Shown: positions 1 through 7,982 of the stretch, piece after piece | Position numbering within the stretch: position 1 is the stretch's first letter | Layout: each line of letters starts with the position of its first letter | Assembly: GCF_014698835.1 (NCBI RefSeq) | Contig: NZ_JACJTU010000052.1 | Coordinates: 1 to 47,330, forward strand | Direction of reading: 5' to 3' | DNA length: 47,330 nucleotides | Source of the DNA: Nostoc paludosum FACHB-159 | GTDB lineage: Bacteria > Cyanobacteriota > Cyanobacteriia > Cyanobacteriales > Nostocaceae | Notes under the pieces: generated by a model | The model's input: only the letters and a program-made list of their open reading frames with translations | Told to the model about the DNA's origin: nothing | Database searches by the model: none | Translations under genes and position numbers: made by a program

Positions 1-240
1 GCATGGGAACTCCAGAAAATAGATAAGTATAGCAGTGTTTACGAAAGAACTGGTGAATACATCCCCAAAGACGACAAATTGCCAATGATACCGATGGTTT
101 GGGGTAGCGGTTTTATAACTCAGGTGCAAGAAACTTTTAATTTAAATGAAGAGCAAACATATAGGTATAGTACATCAGCGCGTTTGGTGGACTGCTTTGG
201 GATGTTTGATTATTTGTTGGGGATGGAGACAAGTCAATGA
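1..240 (+). CDS. parM: ParM/StbA-like actin ATPase, C-terminal 79 residues
   Basis: This is the C-terminal part of the actin-like gene that begins at 46494. Translation from base 1 gives 79 residues starting AWELQKIDKYSS and ending at TGA 238-240. The stop overlaps the next start codon (ATGA, 237-240), which implies translational coupling with the ParR-like partner. No start is needed here, because the fragment joins the right-end fragment in frame. If the molecule were not circular, this would be a separate truncated gene, but the perfect phase match argues against that. Confidence 0.8.
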   Translation, partial: AWELQKIDKYSSVYERTGEYIPKDDKLPMIPMVWGSGFITQVQETFNLNEEQTYRYSTSARLVDCFGMFDYLLGMETSQ

Positions 241-701
241 ACCAAAGCAAAAAGAAACGCAAGTCTCTGAGTTTGCGGCTTCAACCTTATGAGGGTGATG
301 TTTTAGCGGAGGTGGTTGATTACTTGAACTCGTTGCCCAAGGATGAGGCACAGCGCAAGGTGGCTGATATCTTGGTGGCTGCTTTCTTGCCAGTGGCGCG
401 ATTTCAGAGCAGTAATTTTACGCCAGAGCAGATCCGTTTTGCTTGTTGGGAAGCGCAGGATTCATTGAATAAACACGGTAGTTATATGCGTTTGGCACTG
501 TCGGTGGAACAACCGCAGTTTGTGCTGTCACAGCCTGCGTTGCCTGCACCAGTTGTAGCGGTCAATGCCCCTTCTTACATGAGTAATGCTTTAGAGTCGC
601 CTGAGCTTGAGGGGGAAGCGGCTGATTCAATCAGACCAGCAACTCTAGTTCCGGGTCAGGCTTCATCGCAAGAATTGGATGCAATTTTTGGAGGAGATTG
701 A
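237..701 (+). CDS. ParR-like centromere-binding adaptor
   Basis: A protein of 154 residues coupled to parM by a 4-base ATGA overlap, the position where type II partition operons carry the DNA-binding adaptor ParR. The N-terminus is basic (MNQSKKKRKSLSLRL), followed by predicted helices to about residue 55, which fits a ribbon-helix-helix fold of the ParR kind. The C-terminal half is rich in Pro, Ala and Val and probably flexible; it ends in a short acidic/hydrophobic tail (ELDAIFGGD). In ParR proteins, the C-terminal tail contacts the ParM filament. Role is inferred from position, size and the basic N-terminus; no specific sequence signature proves it. Confidence 0.6.
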   Translation: MNQSKKKRKSLSLRLQPYEGDVLAEVVDYLNSLPKDEAQRKVADILVAAFLPVARFQSSNFTPEQIRFACWEAQDSLNKHGSYMRLALSVEQPQFVLSQPALPAPVVAVNAPSYMSNALESPELEGEAADSIRPATLVPGQASSQELDAIFGGD

Positions 702-779
702 GCGAAGAATATTTAGCTCTAGCCGCAGTTTACAATCATTCATAGCGTTCAAAAAATTACACATTCTCACATTGTCTGC

Positions 780-1442
780 ATGAGCATTAATACCGATACA
801 CAGCAGTTATTAGTCAATAATCAACCTATAAGACCGACAGAGCCATTAGAATATCGTGCAATTGGTCGGCTCTGGGGGAGGTATATTCCAAGTGAGGATC
901 TTATTTATATTGGGCAACTAATAACTGCTGACGGTGCAATGCTTGAGACAAACCTTGCTAAGAGAGCATCAATACTAGTTCAAAACGCTCGGATTGATTT
1001 GTCACAAGAATATCTGTGGACTGCTTACCCAAGAACATTATTAGAAGATTCTCTGACCAAACTAAGGGTAAGTTTAATAAATGTTCGCACACCTAAAGAA
1101 TATACCGACTCAGTAAAAGCCGAATTGCAATTACTAGCTGATAACTTTTCTGTACAAGGAGTAGTTGTACATCAAGACTTGGAACAAGGGATAGTCGAAG
1201 TCAAAATTCACAGAAAACCTCGGAGTAATTTTGAGCCACCTAAAGATTTTCAACTGAAGCTCCGAGGATTTTTACCACCAAATTCGATGAAGAAATTCTG
1301 GAATTTTTACGTGCGGCGAGTGGGGACTAGCTTAGTAATTCAATCAGGGGAGTGTATTAAATCTCCTCTTCGTGAGCAATTATTAACTGAAGATATCTCA
1401 ACCAATACACTAGTTGATGCTACTGAGCTAACTGAGAGCTAA
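780..1442 (+). CDS. Conserved hypothetical of cyanobacterial plasmids
   Basis: A 220-residue soluble protein with no signal peptide or membrane segment. It follows the parM-parR pair by 78 bp on the same strand. The N-terminal block (LVNNQPIRPTEPLEYRAIGR, then LWGRYIPSEDLI) resembles a family I associate with Nostocales genomes and plasmids but cannot name. The body looks like alternating strands and helices, ending in a Thr/Glu-rich tail. Possibly an accessory of the segregation operon, or a nucleic-acid-binding protein; neither is shown by the sequence. ATG 780 is the first in-frame start. Confidence 0.6.
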   Translation: MSINTDTQQLLVNNQPIRPTEPLEYRAIGRLWGRYIPSEDLIYIGQLITADGAMLETNLAKRASILVQNARIDLSQEYLWTAYPRTLLEDSLTKLRVSLINVRTPKEYTDSVKAELQLLADNFSVQGVVVHQDLEQGIVEVKIHRKPRSNFEPPKDFQLKLRGFLPPNSMKKFWNFYVRRVGTSLVIQSGECIKSPLREQLLTEDISTNTLVDATELTES

Positions 1443-1524
1443 ACCGACAGAAAAAGTGTAGTTATTCTTTGTTAATTGCTGATTTCATCAACATTTTTTA
1501 GTGCATTGCTGCCAAGAATTTATT

Positions 1525-2202
1525 ATGCCTAAACGTAAATCCCCTAAAACGAATAGTTCAGCATCAAAAGAAGAAGCCACGCCAAATCAACCTGCTATTT
1601 TACGTGTCGTTAAACAGAATAATACTGCCACTGACGATAATAACTCTGCACAATCTGGCTCAGAATCAACTGCATTACCAACGGAAAATCAGCCAGTTGA
1701 GGCGGAATTAGAAGTAAATAATAACCACAGTCAAAGCATTGAAGTTTCAGAACCGAACAGTAGCAACCCTGTCTTAACTTCTGAAGCTGTGCCTCAAACA
1801 ATAAAAGTAGAGAATGAACAGTTGGATTTACCTCAAACTCAACAGACAGCAGCAGTTAATTTATCAGAATCAACTGCAAGTATTGAAAGTATATCCTCTG
1901 AAGATGAGCAATCGGAATTAGATTTAGAGCAACCGCAATTAGAGAAAAAAGCAGCTTATAAAAAATTAGAGACAGCAACTAATAGGGATGGACAGACTTT
2001 TACTGTCAAAGAAAAAATTGAGGTAAGTACGGGTAACTTTGGTATACAAAAGGTTTTGATTATATCATTGTATCAAGCCCCAGATGGAAGTATTTGGGCT
2101 TATTATCATCCTGACGATAAAACCCAAAGGCAGCTATGGAAGCGGGGGTGCTGTCGGATTGAGGATTTGAAAAAGCTTTCAACGGGAGTAAGTACTAGCT
2201 AA
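1525..2202 (+). CDS. Hypothetical protein with disordered N-terminus
   Basis: About 225 residues from ATG 1525 (MPKRKSPKTNSSASK), preferred over an upstream in-frame GTG at 1501 because the basic Lys-rich start looks natural. Residues 1-145 are low-complexity, rich in Ser, Glu, Gln, Asn and Thr, and probably disordered. The last 75 residues look folded (TVKEKIEVSTGNFGIQKVL, APDGSIWAYYHPDD, then RCCRIEDLKKL-like ending). It is the last gene before the strong terminator at 2375, so it probably belongs to the parM transcript. Function unknown. Confidence 0.6.
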   Translation: MPKRKSPKTNSSASKEEATPNQPAILRVVKQNNTATDDNNSAQSGSESTALPTENQPVEAELEVNNNHSQSIEVSEPNSSNPVLTSEAVPQTIKVENEQLDLPQTQQTAAVNLSESTASIESISSEDEQSELDLEQPQLEKKAAYKKLETATNRDGQTFTVKEKIEVSTGNFGIQKVLIISLYQAPDGSIWAYYHPDDKTQRQLWKRGCCRIEDLKKLSTGVSTS

Positions 2203-2637
2203 CGGGGTAAATAGGGAACTGATTGATAAGTTGTTATGAAGCTATTTTGAAAAGTCGGTAATTACTCAAGACATCGAGATATGCTCATTGTAATATGGGC
2301 GTATATACAGAAAGCCTTATACTGAAGCACAACTAATCTCTTGTGTCCTTTGGAAACATGAAGGACATCATTTACCCCAACTAGATGCACTAGTTGGGGT
2401 GATTTTTTTGTGGTAGCGATAGGCGCGTTTTATCCTGACTTGGAATCTAACTCAACTCCAAAATTAAAAGCGTCCAAACTTCGTATAAGAGAACAAAAGT
2501 TTTACTTTATACACTCTTTAAGAAGAGTCAGGAAGTTTTCATTGATTCTTACGAAGTAGAAAAAATTTACTTAGTTTAAGCTGAGACGGTGCAGACTACT
2601 TTCCAAATGCACAACCAGTGGAAGGAAATACAGTGCT
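2203..2637. other. Intergenic region, 435 bp
   Basis: Apart from the terminator hairpins at 2345-2409, this stretch is AT-rich and I see no convincing reading frame. The last 100 bases presumably hold the promoter of the gene at 2638; a Shine-Dalgarno-like GGAAGGA lies upstream of that ATG. Confidence 0.5.
2375..2409 (+). terminator. Rho-independent terminator of the parM operon
   Basis: Perfect 10-bp stem CCCCAACTAG/CTAGTTGGGG with a 5-nt loop, followed by TGA and seven Ts. It lies 170 bp after the stop of the preceding gene. A second small hairpin (GTCCTT 2345-2350 with AAGGAC 2361-2366) sits just upstream. Confidence 0.9.
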
Positions 2638-2946
2638 ATGGGACAACTGTTTGGTCGAATTAAGCGACTCGTCAAGGCAGAACTTAACTATTCTAAGAGC
2701 GAAATCAGCACAGATAACTATGAAGACGCTGTAGCATTAGCGGTACTAGGAGGCGTAGCAGGTGCATCCCTTGGCAAAATAGGGATACTTGCAAAAGGTA
2801 CTGGCTTGAGCGTTGGTGCTGTTCCTTTGACTGCTACAGGGGGTAAAAGTAGCGAGGATACTGTTGGCGAATGTAATACATATTTGTATTTTCAAGTATT
2901 ACGTAAGCTAAAACCTTCAATTTGCCGTTGCAGCTTTTATTTGTAA
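2638..2946 (+). CDS. Small Gly/Ala-rich hydrophobic protein, 3' end replaced by MITE-like insert
   Basis: A frame of 102 residues. The first 75 (MGQLFGRIKRLVKAEL..., then a Gly/Ala-rich hydrophobic stretch VALAVLGGVAGASLGKIGI and VGAVPLTATGG) look like a natural small membrane-associated protein. From about residue 77 the composition changes abruptly (CNTYLYFQVLRKLKPSICRC). This part is coded by a 132-bp segment with inverted ends that looks inserted. The native C-terminus is therefore probably lost and the gene may be a pseudogene. The amphipathic Lys/Arg-rich start followed by a glycine-zipper-like segment is a common design of small peptides acting on membranes; function unknown. Confidence 0.5.
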   Translation: MGQLFGRIKRLVKAELNYSKSEISTDNYEDAVALAVLGGVAGASLGKIGILAKGTGLSVGAVPLTATGGKSSEDTVGECNTYLYFQVLRKLKPSICRCSFYL

Positions 2947-2988
2947 CACCTTTGTTTATGAGTTTGTAACACTTTCGCCAACAGTATC
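2857..2988. mobile_element. MITE-like element with 15-bp terminal inverted repeats
   Basis: GATACTGTTGGCGAA at 2857-2871 is repeated perfectly in inverted orientation at 2974-2988 (TTCGCCAACAGTATC), with further weaker pairing just inside. The 132-bp unit is AT-rich and codes for no transposase. No clear target duplication is visible. It sits inside the frame starting at 2638 and changes its end. Confidence 0.55.
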
Positions 2989-3159
2989 GGTATCTCGGTG
3001 GCTACCCTTTTCAGGAATCGTTGCAATACCCCATACGCCAACTTAAGCAAGAAAAATATAACGAAAAGTAACAAAACAGACGTTAAAGAGTTTTGCTGTC
3101 TTGACGGTTATTTTGTTAAGAATTATATTGTTAGCATACTGATCAAAAGGGGAATAACC

Positions 3160-3426
3160 TTGAGTAGTACTTCTGCTAATCCATCCAGTAATCCATCCAA
3201 TTCTGATTCCAATCTTAGTAAAGTAATTACAGAATTGGGCGCTGCGGGGACTCTTACAACACTAGCCACACAGGCTAGTGCTATGGGTATTGGTCAAGTA
3301 GCTATAATGACTGTTGGTGCAAGTGCTGTAACTGTCTCATTACCTGCGGTTGTAGCTCTCGGCGCAGCTAGCTATTTGGGTCTATCTCTAGGTAAGAAAA
3401 TGGTTGATGCAATTAACAGGGCTTGA
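3160..3426 (+). CDS. Small hydrophobic Gly/Ala-rich protein
   Basis: The frame is open from 2998, but the upstream part (many Asn/Lys/Cys, crossing the MITE boundary) does not look coding. I prefer the TTG at 3160, which has AAAAGGGG 8-15 bases upstream. This gives 88 residues: a Ser/Asn/Pro-rich start (SSTSANPSSNPSNSDSN), then a hydrophobic Ala/Gly/Val stretch (GQVAIMTVGASAVTVSLPAV, ALGAASYLGLSLGKK) and a short basic end. It resembles the small protein just upstream in style and the one at 40327. Bacteriocin-like, toxin-like or membrane-peptide roles are possible; none is shown. Confidence 0.45.
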   Translation: MSSTSANPSSNPSNSDSNLSKVITELGAAGTLTTLATQASAMGIGQVAIMTVGASAVTVSLPAVVALGAASYLGLSLGKKMVDAINRA

Positions 3427-3463
3427 GTATTAGTATTGAACCAATAGTCCAATAAGGCATTGA

Positions 3464-3501
3464 GCCGAGATGTCTGCAAATTCGGAAATAGAGGCTGAAA
3501 A
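3464..3501 (+). repeat. 38-bp inverted repeat, left arm
   Basis: Starts GCCGAGATGTCTGCAAATTC and pairs with 3904-3941 at 36 of 38 positions (only the two bases after GCCGAGAT differ). The arms enclose 402 bp without a gene. Confidence 0.85.
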
Positions 3502-3608
3502 GTCCTGTTATATATAGCTTTCAGCTTCTTGTCCACCTCCAGTTTCACCCAAATACAGTCAAGCTAAATTTAGTACACAGTTACTAATAAATATTGTTTT
3601 TAGGTTCT

Positions 3609-3642
3609 CAAATACCAACATTTGGGTGAAAGTTGGTATTTG
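3609..3642. repeat. Perfect 11-bp hairpin
   Basis: CAAATACCAAC (3609-3619) pairs with GTTGGTATTTG (3632-3642) around a 12-nt loop. It lies midway between the two 38-bp arms. No T-run follows, so a terminator is unlikely. Confidence 0.7.
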
Positions 3643-3903
3643 ACAGCAAAGTAACATTGATTTTTTAGTGGTTCTAGGTATGAAGAAAGAAACTATTCAA
3701 TCATCGAAAGTTGGTAAAAGTTAAAATCAATAGCATAAATTCCGCGAAAACATCTGCGATCGCGCTTGAACTAACAGTCGCTAAATACCAGATATACCAA
3801 GGATTACAGCAATTATGTAGTCTTGATGCCACATATTAGGCGACCATTTGAAGCTGCAATTTCTTTAACTACCGAAATCTTTGAAACCTAGAATTAGCAA
3901 GGG

Positions 3904-3941
3904 TTTTCAGCCTCTATTTCCGAATTTGCAGGGATCTCGGC
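3904..3941 (-). repeat. 38-bp inverted repeat, right arm
   Basis: Reverse complement of the left arm at 3464-3501 with two mismatches. Together the arms could be the ends of a decayed 478-bp element, or a large cruciform near the partition genes. Confidence 0.85.
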
Positions 3942-4376
3942 TCCATGCCAATAAGATACATGCCTTCCCCTCCAGAAAGCCTGGTGGGAATTTTTTATTG
4001 AGCGTGCGTAAAACGCCATCCCTTTGTGTATCTCCATTAGTTACAGGAAGCTTCCTATTGCTTTTTATCTCCAAGAACTACCCCAACCTACCCAGATCCA
4101 AGAGCTTGCTCCCCTTCGACTTCGCAAGAAAGGTGCGAGACATTGGCTCCTATAATTGTTGATATCTATAGCTTTGAAGCAAGTAATAATTATCCTTGCT
4201 TAATTTTTTCTTACTGCTACTAAATTCCATAAAGAAATTACTCATAATCATGATTCTACCTAGAATAGAATCTATGTATTATTTTGGCTTCTCTCATAAA
4301 CTACCGCCATAAAGTGCAAATAAAGCGCTGATACCGATATTCTTAAGTTGAGGTCTTTATTGTTATTGTTCAGTCA

Positions 4377-5132
4377 ATGACCAAGGTTATTGCGGTTTTC
4401 AATCAGTCGGGTGGTGTTAGTAAATCCACTTTGACGATGAATTTAGGCTACCACTTAGCTCAAAAGAAGCAAAAAGTTTTGTTAGTGGACATGGACCCCC
4501 AAGCTTCGCTGACTGCTTTTATGGGATTAGAGCCATCTGAATTAGATAAGACAGTTTATGAAGCTCTCCTTGGAGACGAACCATTACCAATTCATCAGAA
4601 TATTCATAGTATGGATTTGGCACCTGCCAATATCAACTTAAGTGGTGCAGAATTGGAACTTGTCGTAGCAGATATGCGAGATATGCGCTTGAAAGAGGCA
4701 CTTGAACCAGTTCTCACACAATACGGTTTCATTTTCATTGATTGTCCACCAAGCCTTGGTATTCTTAGCTATATCAGCTTGGTTGCCGCTACACACGTAC
4801 TTATCCCTATTCAGACCGAGTACAAAGCTTTGAAAGGAACAGAACTATTGTTAACAACGATTGCTCGTGTCCGTTCTCGTGCTAATCGAAAATTACAAAT
4901 TGCGGGAGTGGTTCCAACGATGTATGATAATCGAACTGGACAAGGATCTCAGAGCTTACAGTCAATTACTAATTCTTTGTCTAAGATTGGTACAATTTAT
5001 CCACCTATACCTCGGTCAGTAGGATTTGCTGATGCAGCCCAAGAACATCTGCCATTGGCACTCTATAATTCTAAACATCCATCTGTTAGTATCCTTAAAC
5101 AAATTGCTCAAAGTTTGTCAGTATTACCATAA
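4377..5132 (+). CDS. parA: ParA partition ATPase
   Basis: A 251-residue ParA/MinD-family ATPase that would pattern the nucleoid and move ParB-bound plasmids. The deviant Walker A is NQSGGVSKST (about residues 9-18). The usual first signature lysine (KGG) is replaced by Gln-Ser, a variant I recall in cyanobacterial plasmid ParAs. Walker A' is VLLVDMDPQASLT with the invariant DxDPQ, and Walker B is FIFIDCPPSLG. The short N-terminus without a DNA-binding domain makes it type Ib-like in size. It is followed 197 bp later by parB; the gap holds a degenerate second copy of its own 3' end. Confidence 0.95.
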   Translation: MTKVIAVFNQSGGVSKSTLTMNLGYHLAQKKQKVLLVDMDPQASLTAFMGLEPSELDKTVYEALLGDEPLPIHQNIHSMDLAPANINLSGAELELVVADMRDMRLKEALEPVLTQYGFIFIDCPPSLGILSYISLVAATHVLIPIQTEYKALKGTELLLTTIARVRSRANRKLQIAGVVPTMYDNRTGQGSQSLQSITNSLSKIGTIYPPIPRSVGFADAAQEHLPLALYNSKHPSVSILKQIAQSLSVLP

Positions 5133-5149
5133 TTAACGTCTGCTCACCA

Positions 5150-5332
5150 AGAGAACGAGAAGCTGTGGATAACGTTATCCACAAAAAAGAAGAGCGGATT
5201 TTGCTAGAAGTTTTTAACTTAATTTGTGTTAATGCAAGCCAAGAGCATCTGCCATTGACACTCTATGCTCTTTAAGCATTCATCTGTTAATATCCTCAAA
5301 CAGATTGCTCAAAGTTTGTCAGCGCTATCATG
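5150..5332 (+). pseudogene. Chimeric remnant of a second parA-parB copy
   Basis: Two decayed copies in tandem. Bases about 5150-5228 resemble an internal part of parB (about 5811-5885), including the identical palindrome. Bases about 5235-5332 resemble the last 93 bp of parA (5040-5132): AAGAGCATCTGCCATTGACA against AAGAACATCTGCCATTGGCA, and ATTGCTCAAAGTTTGTCAG in both. The remnant's final TGA overlaps the parB start as ATGA, preserving the junction of an ancestral parA-parB overlap. This is what deletion inside a tandem parAB-parAB duplication would leave. Confidence 0.75.
5164..5183. promoter_or_regulatory. Inverted pair of consensus DnaA boxes, copy 1
   Basis: TGTGGATAACGTTATCCACA is a perfect palindrome made of two TTATCCACA boxes facing each other across CG. 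It lies in the parA-parB remnant. It could bind DnaA, ParB or another dimer. Confidence 0.6.
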
Positions 5333-6280
5333 AATTCAAAAAAGCGTACTACTCAGCCTTATCAAATCAAAGGAGTTGATGCTCTATTTGGTTCTGACGA
5401 GCCAAGAAACGAGAGCGCTGCTGTACTTATTTCAATTGAACAAATTGTTTTGCCACAGCAGCAACCTCGTCGGTACTTTGCTCCTCAATCCATGCATGAT
5501 TTAGTAGAGTCAATTAAACAGCATGGAATTCTTCAACCCCTTCTCGTTCGTCCACAAAAGGATGGGAAGTATGAATTAGTTGCGGGGGAACGACGTTTCC
5601 AAGCTGCTAAAACTGTTCAACTAGAATCTGTTCCGGCTGTGATTCGGCAGATGACTGATGTTGAGGCATTTGAACTCGCACTTTCTGAGAATCTGCAAAG
5701 AGAAGATTTAAATCCTGTTGAGGAAACCGAGGGAATTGTTGCACTTGTAGCATTAAAACTCAATCAAACCACAGAGTCAGTGATTGCTTTACTTGCTTCA
5801 GCTGCTCATCCAGAACGAGAAGCTGTGGATAACGTTATCCACAGCCCAGAATGGCAGACTCTGCTTGAGGTATTTAACTCAATCGGGAAATTCTCCCCTG
5901 AAAGTTTTAGAACCAATCGGTTGCCACTCCTGAAACTTCCTCAAGATATTATGGAAGCACTACGGTCAGGAATGATTGAGTATACTAAAGCAAAAGTAAT
6001 TGCGCGAGTGAAGGATGAATCTTTACGTGCATCATTGCTAGACGATGCCATCCAAAACGACTTATCCTTGAGTCAAATCAAAGAACGTCTAGCTGTAATT
6101 AAAGCAGAGACAACTGGAGTTTTAGCGAAAAAATCTCCTGACATAAAAAAGCAGATCGATGAAGCTTATACTAAAGTAAAAAAATCAAAGGTTTGGGATA
6201 ATCCCAAGAAGCAAAAGCGATTGCAAAAATTACTGGCAGAACTAGAAGCCTTAATAGTTGAAGAGAGCAATGATAGCTGA
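5330..6280 (+). CDS. parB: ParB partition protein
   Basis: A 316-residue ParB-family CTPase and centromere-binding protein. The N-terminal ParB/Srx domain includes PRRYFAPQSMHDLVESIKQHG (split around residues 46-66), the CTP-binding GERRF motif (86-90) and ENLQREDLNPVEE (120-132). A central helix-turn-helix region follows, with an unusual stretch carrying AVDNVIHSPEW. The C-terminus is Lys-rich with a coiled-coil-like end (KKSKVWDNPKKQKRLQKLL). The ATG at 5330 overlaps the stop of the parA remnant and has no obvious Shine-Dalgarno. The gene itself contains the second copy of the inverted DnaA-box palindrome, so that site is also coding. Confidence 0.93.
   Translation: MNSKKRTTQPYQIKGVDALFGSDEPRNESAAVLISIEQIVLPQQQPRRYFAPQSMHDLVESIKQHGILQPLLVRPQKDGKYELVAGERRFQAAKTVQLESVPAVIRQMTDVEAFELALSENLQREDLNPVEETEGIVALVALKLNQTTESVIALLASAAHPEREAVDNVIHSPEWQTLLEVFNSIGKFSPESFRTNRLPLLKLPQDIMEALRSGMIEYTKAKVIARVKDESLRASLLDDAIQNDLSLSQIKERLAVIKAETTGVLAKKSPDIKKQIDEAYTKVKKSKVWDNPKKQKRLQKLLAELEALIVEESNDS
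5824..5843. promoter_or_regulatory. Inverted pair of consensus DnaA boxes, copy 2 (inside parB)
   Basis: Same 20-bp palindrome as at 5164, here extended to a 24-bp perfect palindrome (5822-5845). It codes for part of AVDNVIHS in ParB. The two copies start exactly 660 bp apart. Confidence 0.6.
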
Positions 6281-6363
6281 AATTCGATTTCGCCTTTGTG
6301 GTTGACAGCATAAGTCCTGACTATTTCTTAGTTATTATGTTTAAATAAACACTCAACTACCTG

Positions 6364-6591
6364 ATGCCAAAAATCAAAACATTTGCAGAAAATTACCCTC
6401 ATCTAACCCGCTTTGTTAATGAAATTGGTTGGATAGAAATTGGGGAAAGCGAATATGTTAATTCCTTTGCTAGAGCTTATGATTTAGGTGGTACTGTCTA
6501 CGAAGGAAAACCCAACTATTCAAGTTTAGAAGCTGCATTCCAAGACCTAGAAGCAGCCATCAAAAAATATTTAGAAGACAACGGAATCTAA
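6364..6591 (+). CDS. Small conserved hypothetical protein
   Basis: A 75-residue acidic protein (MPKIKTFAENYPHLTRFVNE...YEGKPNYSSLEAAFQDLEAAI) with mixed strands and helices and no membrane segment. It lies 83 bp after parB on the same strand. Compact composition and a natural start and end suggest a real gene. It resembles short proteins common in cyanobacterial genomes, but I cannot assign a family. Confidence 0.6.
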   Translation: MPKIKTFAENYPHLTRFVNEIGWIEIGESEYVNSFARAYDLGGTVYEGKPNYSSLEAAFQDLEAAIKKYLEDNGI

Positions 6592-6679
6592 CTTATACCC
6601 AATAGCTAAAACTCAAACCAACGGTAAAGGTACATTGATAATTAATTGCAGATTGTTTTGGCGGGCAATGAGTTGAACT

Positions 6680-7747
6680 TTAAGTGTTTAAGGAGCCATA
6701 CTTCTGGCTTTCAAGTTCGGCAGCAGCCGTATCTAGCTCCATCTCCAGTTGTTCAACCGTAGGCAGGATACCTTTAAGCTGTTCTGGAACGTCTTTTCCT
6801 ATCTTGTGTGTAGAAACGCCGATAGGTTGTGTCATCCCTTGTAATGCAAGCTCGGCAACAGTCTTGTTTTTAGACTTGCAAAGGATGATGCCGATGGTGG
6901 GCTGATCATCAGGATGGCGCAGAATAGCGTTCACTGCCGACACATAAAAATTCATTTTTCCAGAAAATTCCGGCTGAAATTCCACCATTTTTAGGTCGAT
7001 GATGACAAAGCAGCGCAGCTTGAGGTGATAAAACAGGAGGTCAAGCCGGTATTCCTGGGAGCTGACCTCAATAGGATACTGGCTTCCCACAAATGAGAAA
7101 CCTGCTCCCAGCTCCAAGAGAAAGTCACGAATGCGATCTACGAGCGCCCGCTCTAAATCCCTTTCCTGCGCTTCTTTGCCCAACGTCAGGAAATCAAAAT
7201 TATACGGGTCTTTAATAAGTTGCTGCGCCAAATCGGATTGGGGTTTAGGCAAGGTCTGGCTAAAGTTGGTGACTGCACGACCCTGGCGTTCATAAAGACG
7301 GCTCTCAATCTGCATCTCCAGGATGGCGCGGCTCCAGCCGTTTTCAATGGTTTGCTGGATGTACCAAACCCGCTGCTCTAGGACTTTTACGCGATCCAGC
7401 AAGACACAGTTATGCCGCCAAGGAATTTGTCCACCAAGCTGGTGGACAAATGACTCCTCCGGGTAGGCTGACGCAAAAGCCCGCATATAGAGCAGGTTTG
7501 TACGGGAGAACCCCTTTATGTCCGGGAACTCTCGTTTCAAGTCTTTGGCTAGGCGCTCAATTACTTTAGTGCCCCACCCTTCATCCTGCTGGCGTTGTAA
7601 AATCTCCCTGCCGATTTGCCAATAAAGCAGCACTAACTCTTGGTTAACAGCAAGTGCCGCCCGCATTTGCGCGCTGCGAACGCGCTGTTTAAGCATGTTT
7701 AGAAAAGCGTCATAGTTGGTCAGTTCGGGAAAAAGGGAATCGGTCAC
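6680..7747 (-). CDS. YhcG/DUF1016-type PD-(D/E)XK nuclease
   Basis: A 355-residue full-length member of the YhcG-like family. The N-terminal helical DUF1016 part contains LVLLYWQIGREI, GWGTKVIERLAKDL and FSRTNLLYMRAF. A middle helical part follows, and the C-terminal PD-(D/E)XK nuclease has YRLDLLFYHL, then FVIIDLKMVEFQPEFSGKMN (Asp in DLL, and DLK where most relatives have ELK) and IGIILCKSKN. YhcG proteins occur near restriction and defence genes and on mobile elements. The start is GTG at 7747; no better ATG gives the conserved SLFPELTNYDAFL opening. It is separated by 235 bp from the divergent GIY-YIG gene. Confidence 0.88.
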   Translation of the reverse strand: MTDSLFPELTNYDAFLNMLKQRVRSAQMRAALAVNQELVLLYWQIGREILQRQQDEGWGTKVIERLAKDLKREFPDIKGFSRTNLLYMRAFASAYPEESFVHQLGGQIPWRHNCVLLDRVKVLEQRVWYIQQTIENGWSRAILEMQIESRLYERQGRAVTNFSQTLPKPQSDLAQQLIKDPYNFDFLTLGKEAQERDLERALVDRIRDFLLELGAGFSFVGSQYPIEVSSQEYRLDLLFYHLKLRCFVIIDLKMVEFQPEFSGKMNFYVSAVNAILRHPDDQPTIGIILCKSKNKTVAELALQGMTQPIGVSTHKIGKDVPEQLKGILPTVEQLEMELDTAAAELESQKYGSLNT

Positions 7748-7982
7748 AGTGAAGAACTTATCGGGCGGTTACTGTATTTTACATTAACGTAGTAACCGAC
7801 TGTGTGAAATAGGAAATCATTTATACGTGTTCAACACTTAAAACTTTGATGGCGATCGCGCTTTCTGGTACTGGTTCGGCTTAAAGAGTAGATTAATTTT
7901 CTTGGTTTAATTGGGCATTTTAACTATAGGGATTATCTGTAACTCCTATCACTGTTCCAACTTCTGAGAAAAGAGAATAAAC

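Larger units (their letters stand above)
3427..4376. other. Non-coding 950-bp region with nested inverted repeats upstream of parA
   Basis: No convincing gene. It holds a 38-bp inverted repeat pair (3464-3501 and 3904-3941) and, inside it, a perfect hairpin at 3609-3642 and a 12-bp inverted pair TTTCACCCAAAT/ATTTGGGTGAAA. One HIP1 site lies near 3758. A frame at 3881-4162 is open but looks non-biological. The stretch 4200-4376 is AT-rich and should contain the parA promoter. A partition site or origin could lie here. Confidence 0.5.

Noticed and set aside
1610..1801. Minus-strand frame within 1525-2202
   Set aside because: Antisense to a low-complexity coding region of a better-supported gene.
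3881..4162. Open frame of 93 codons before parA
   Set aside because: Starts within a 38-bp inverted repeat arm, has odd Ser/Pro/Lys composition and no ribosome site; looks like chance.
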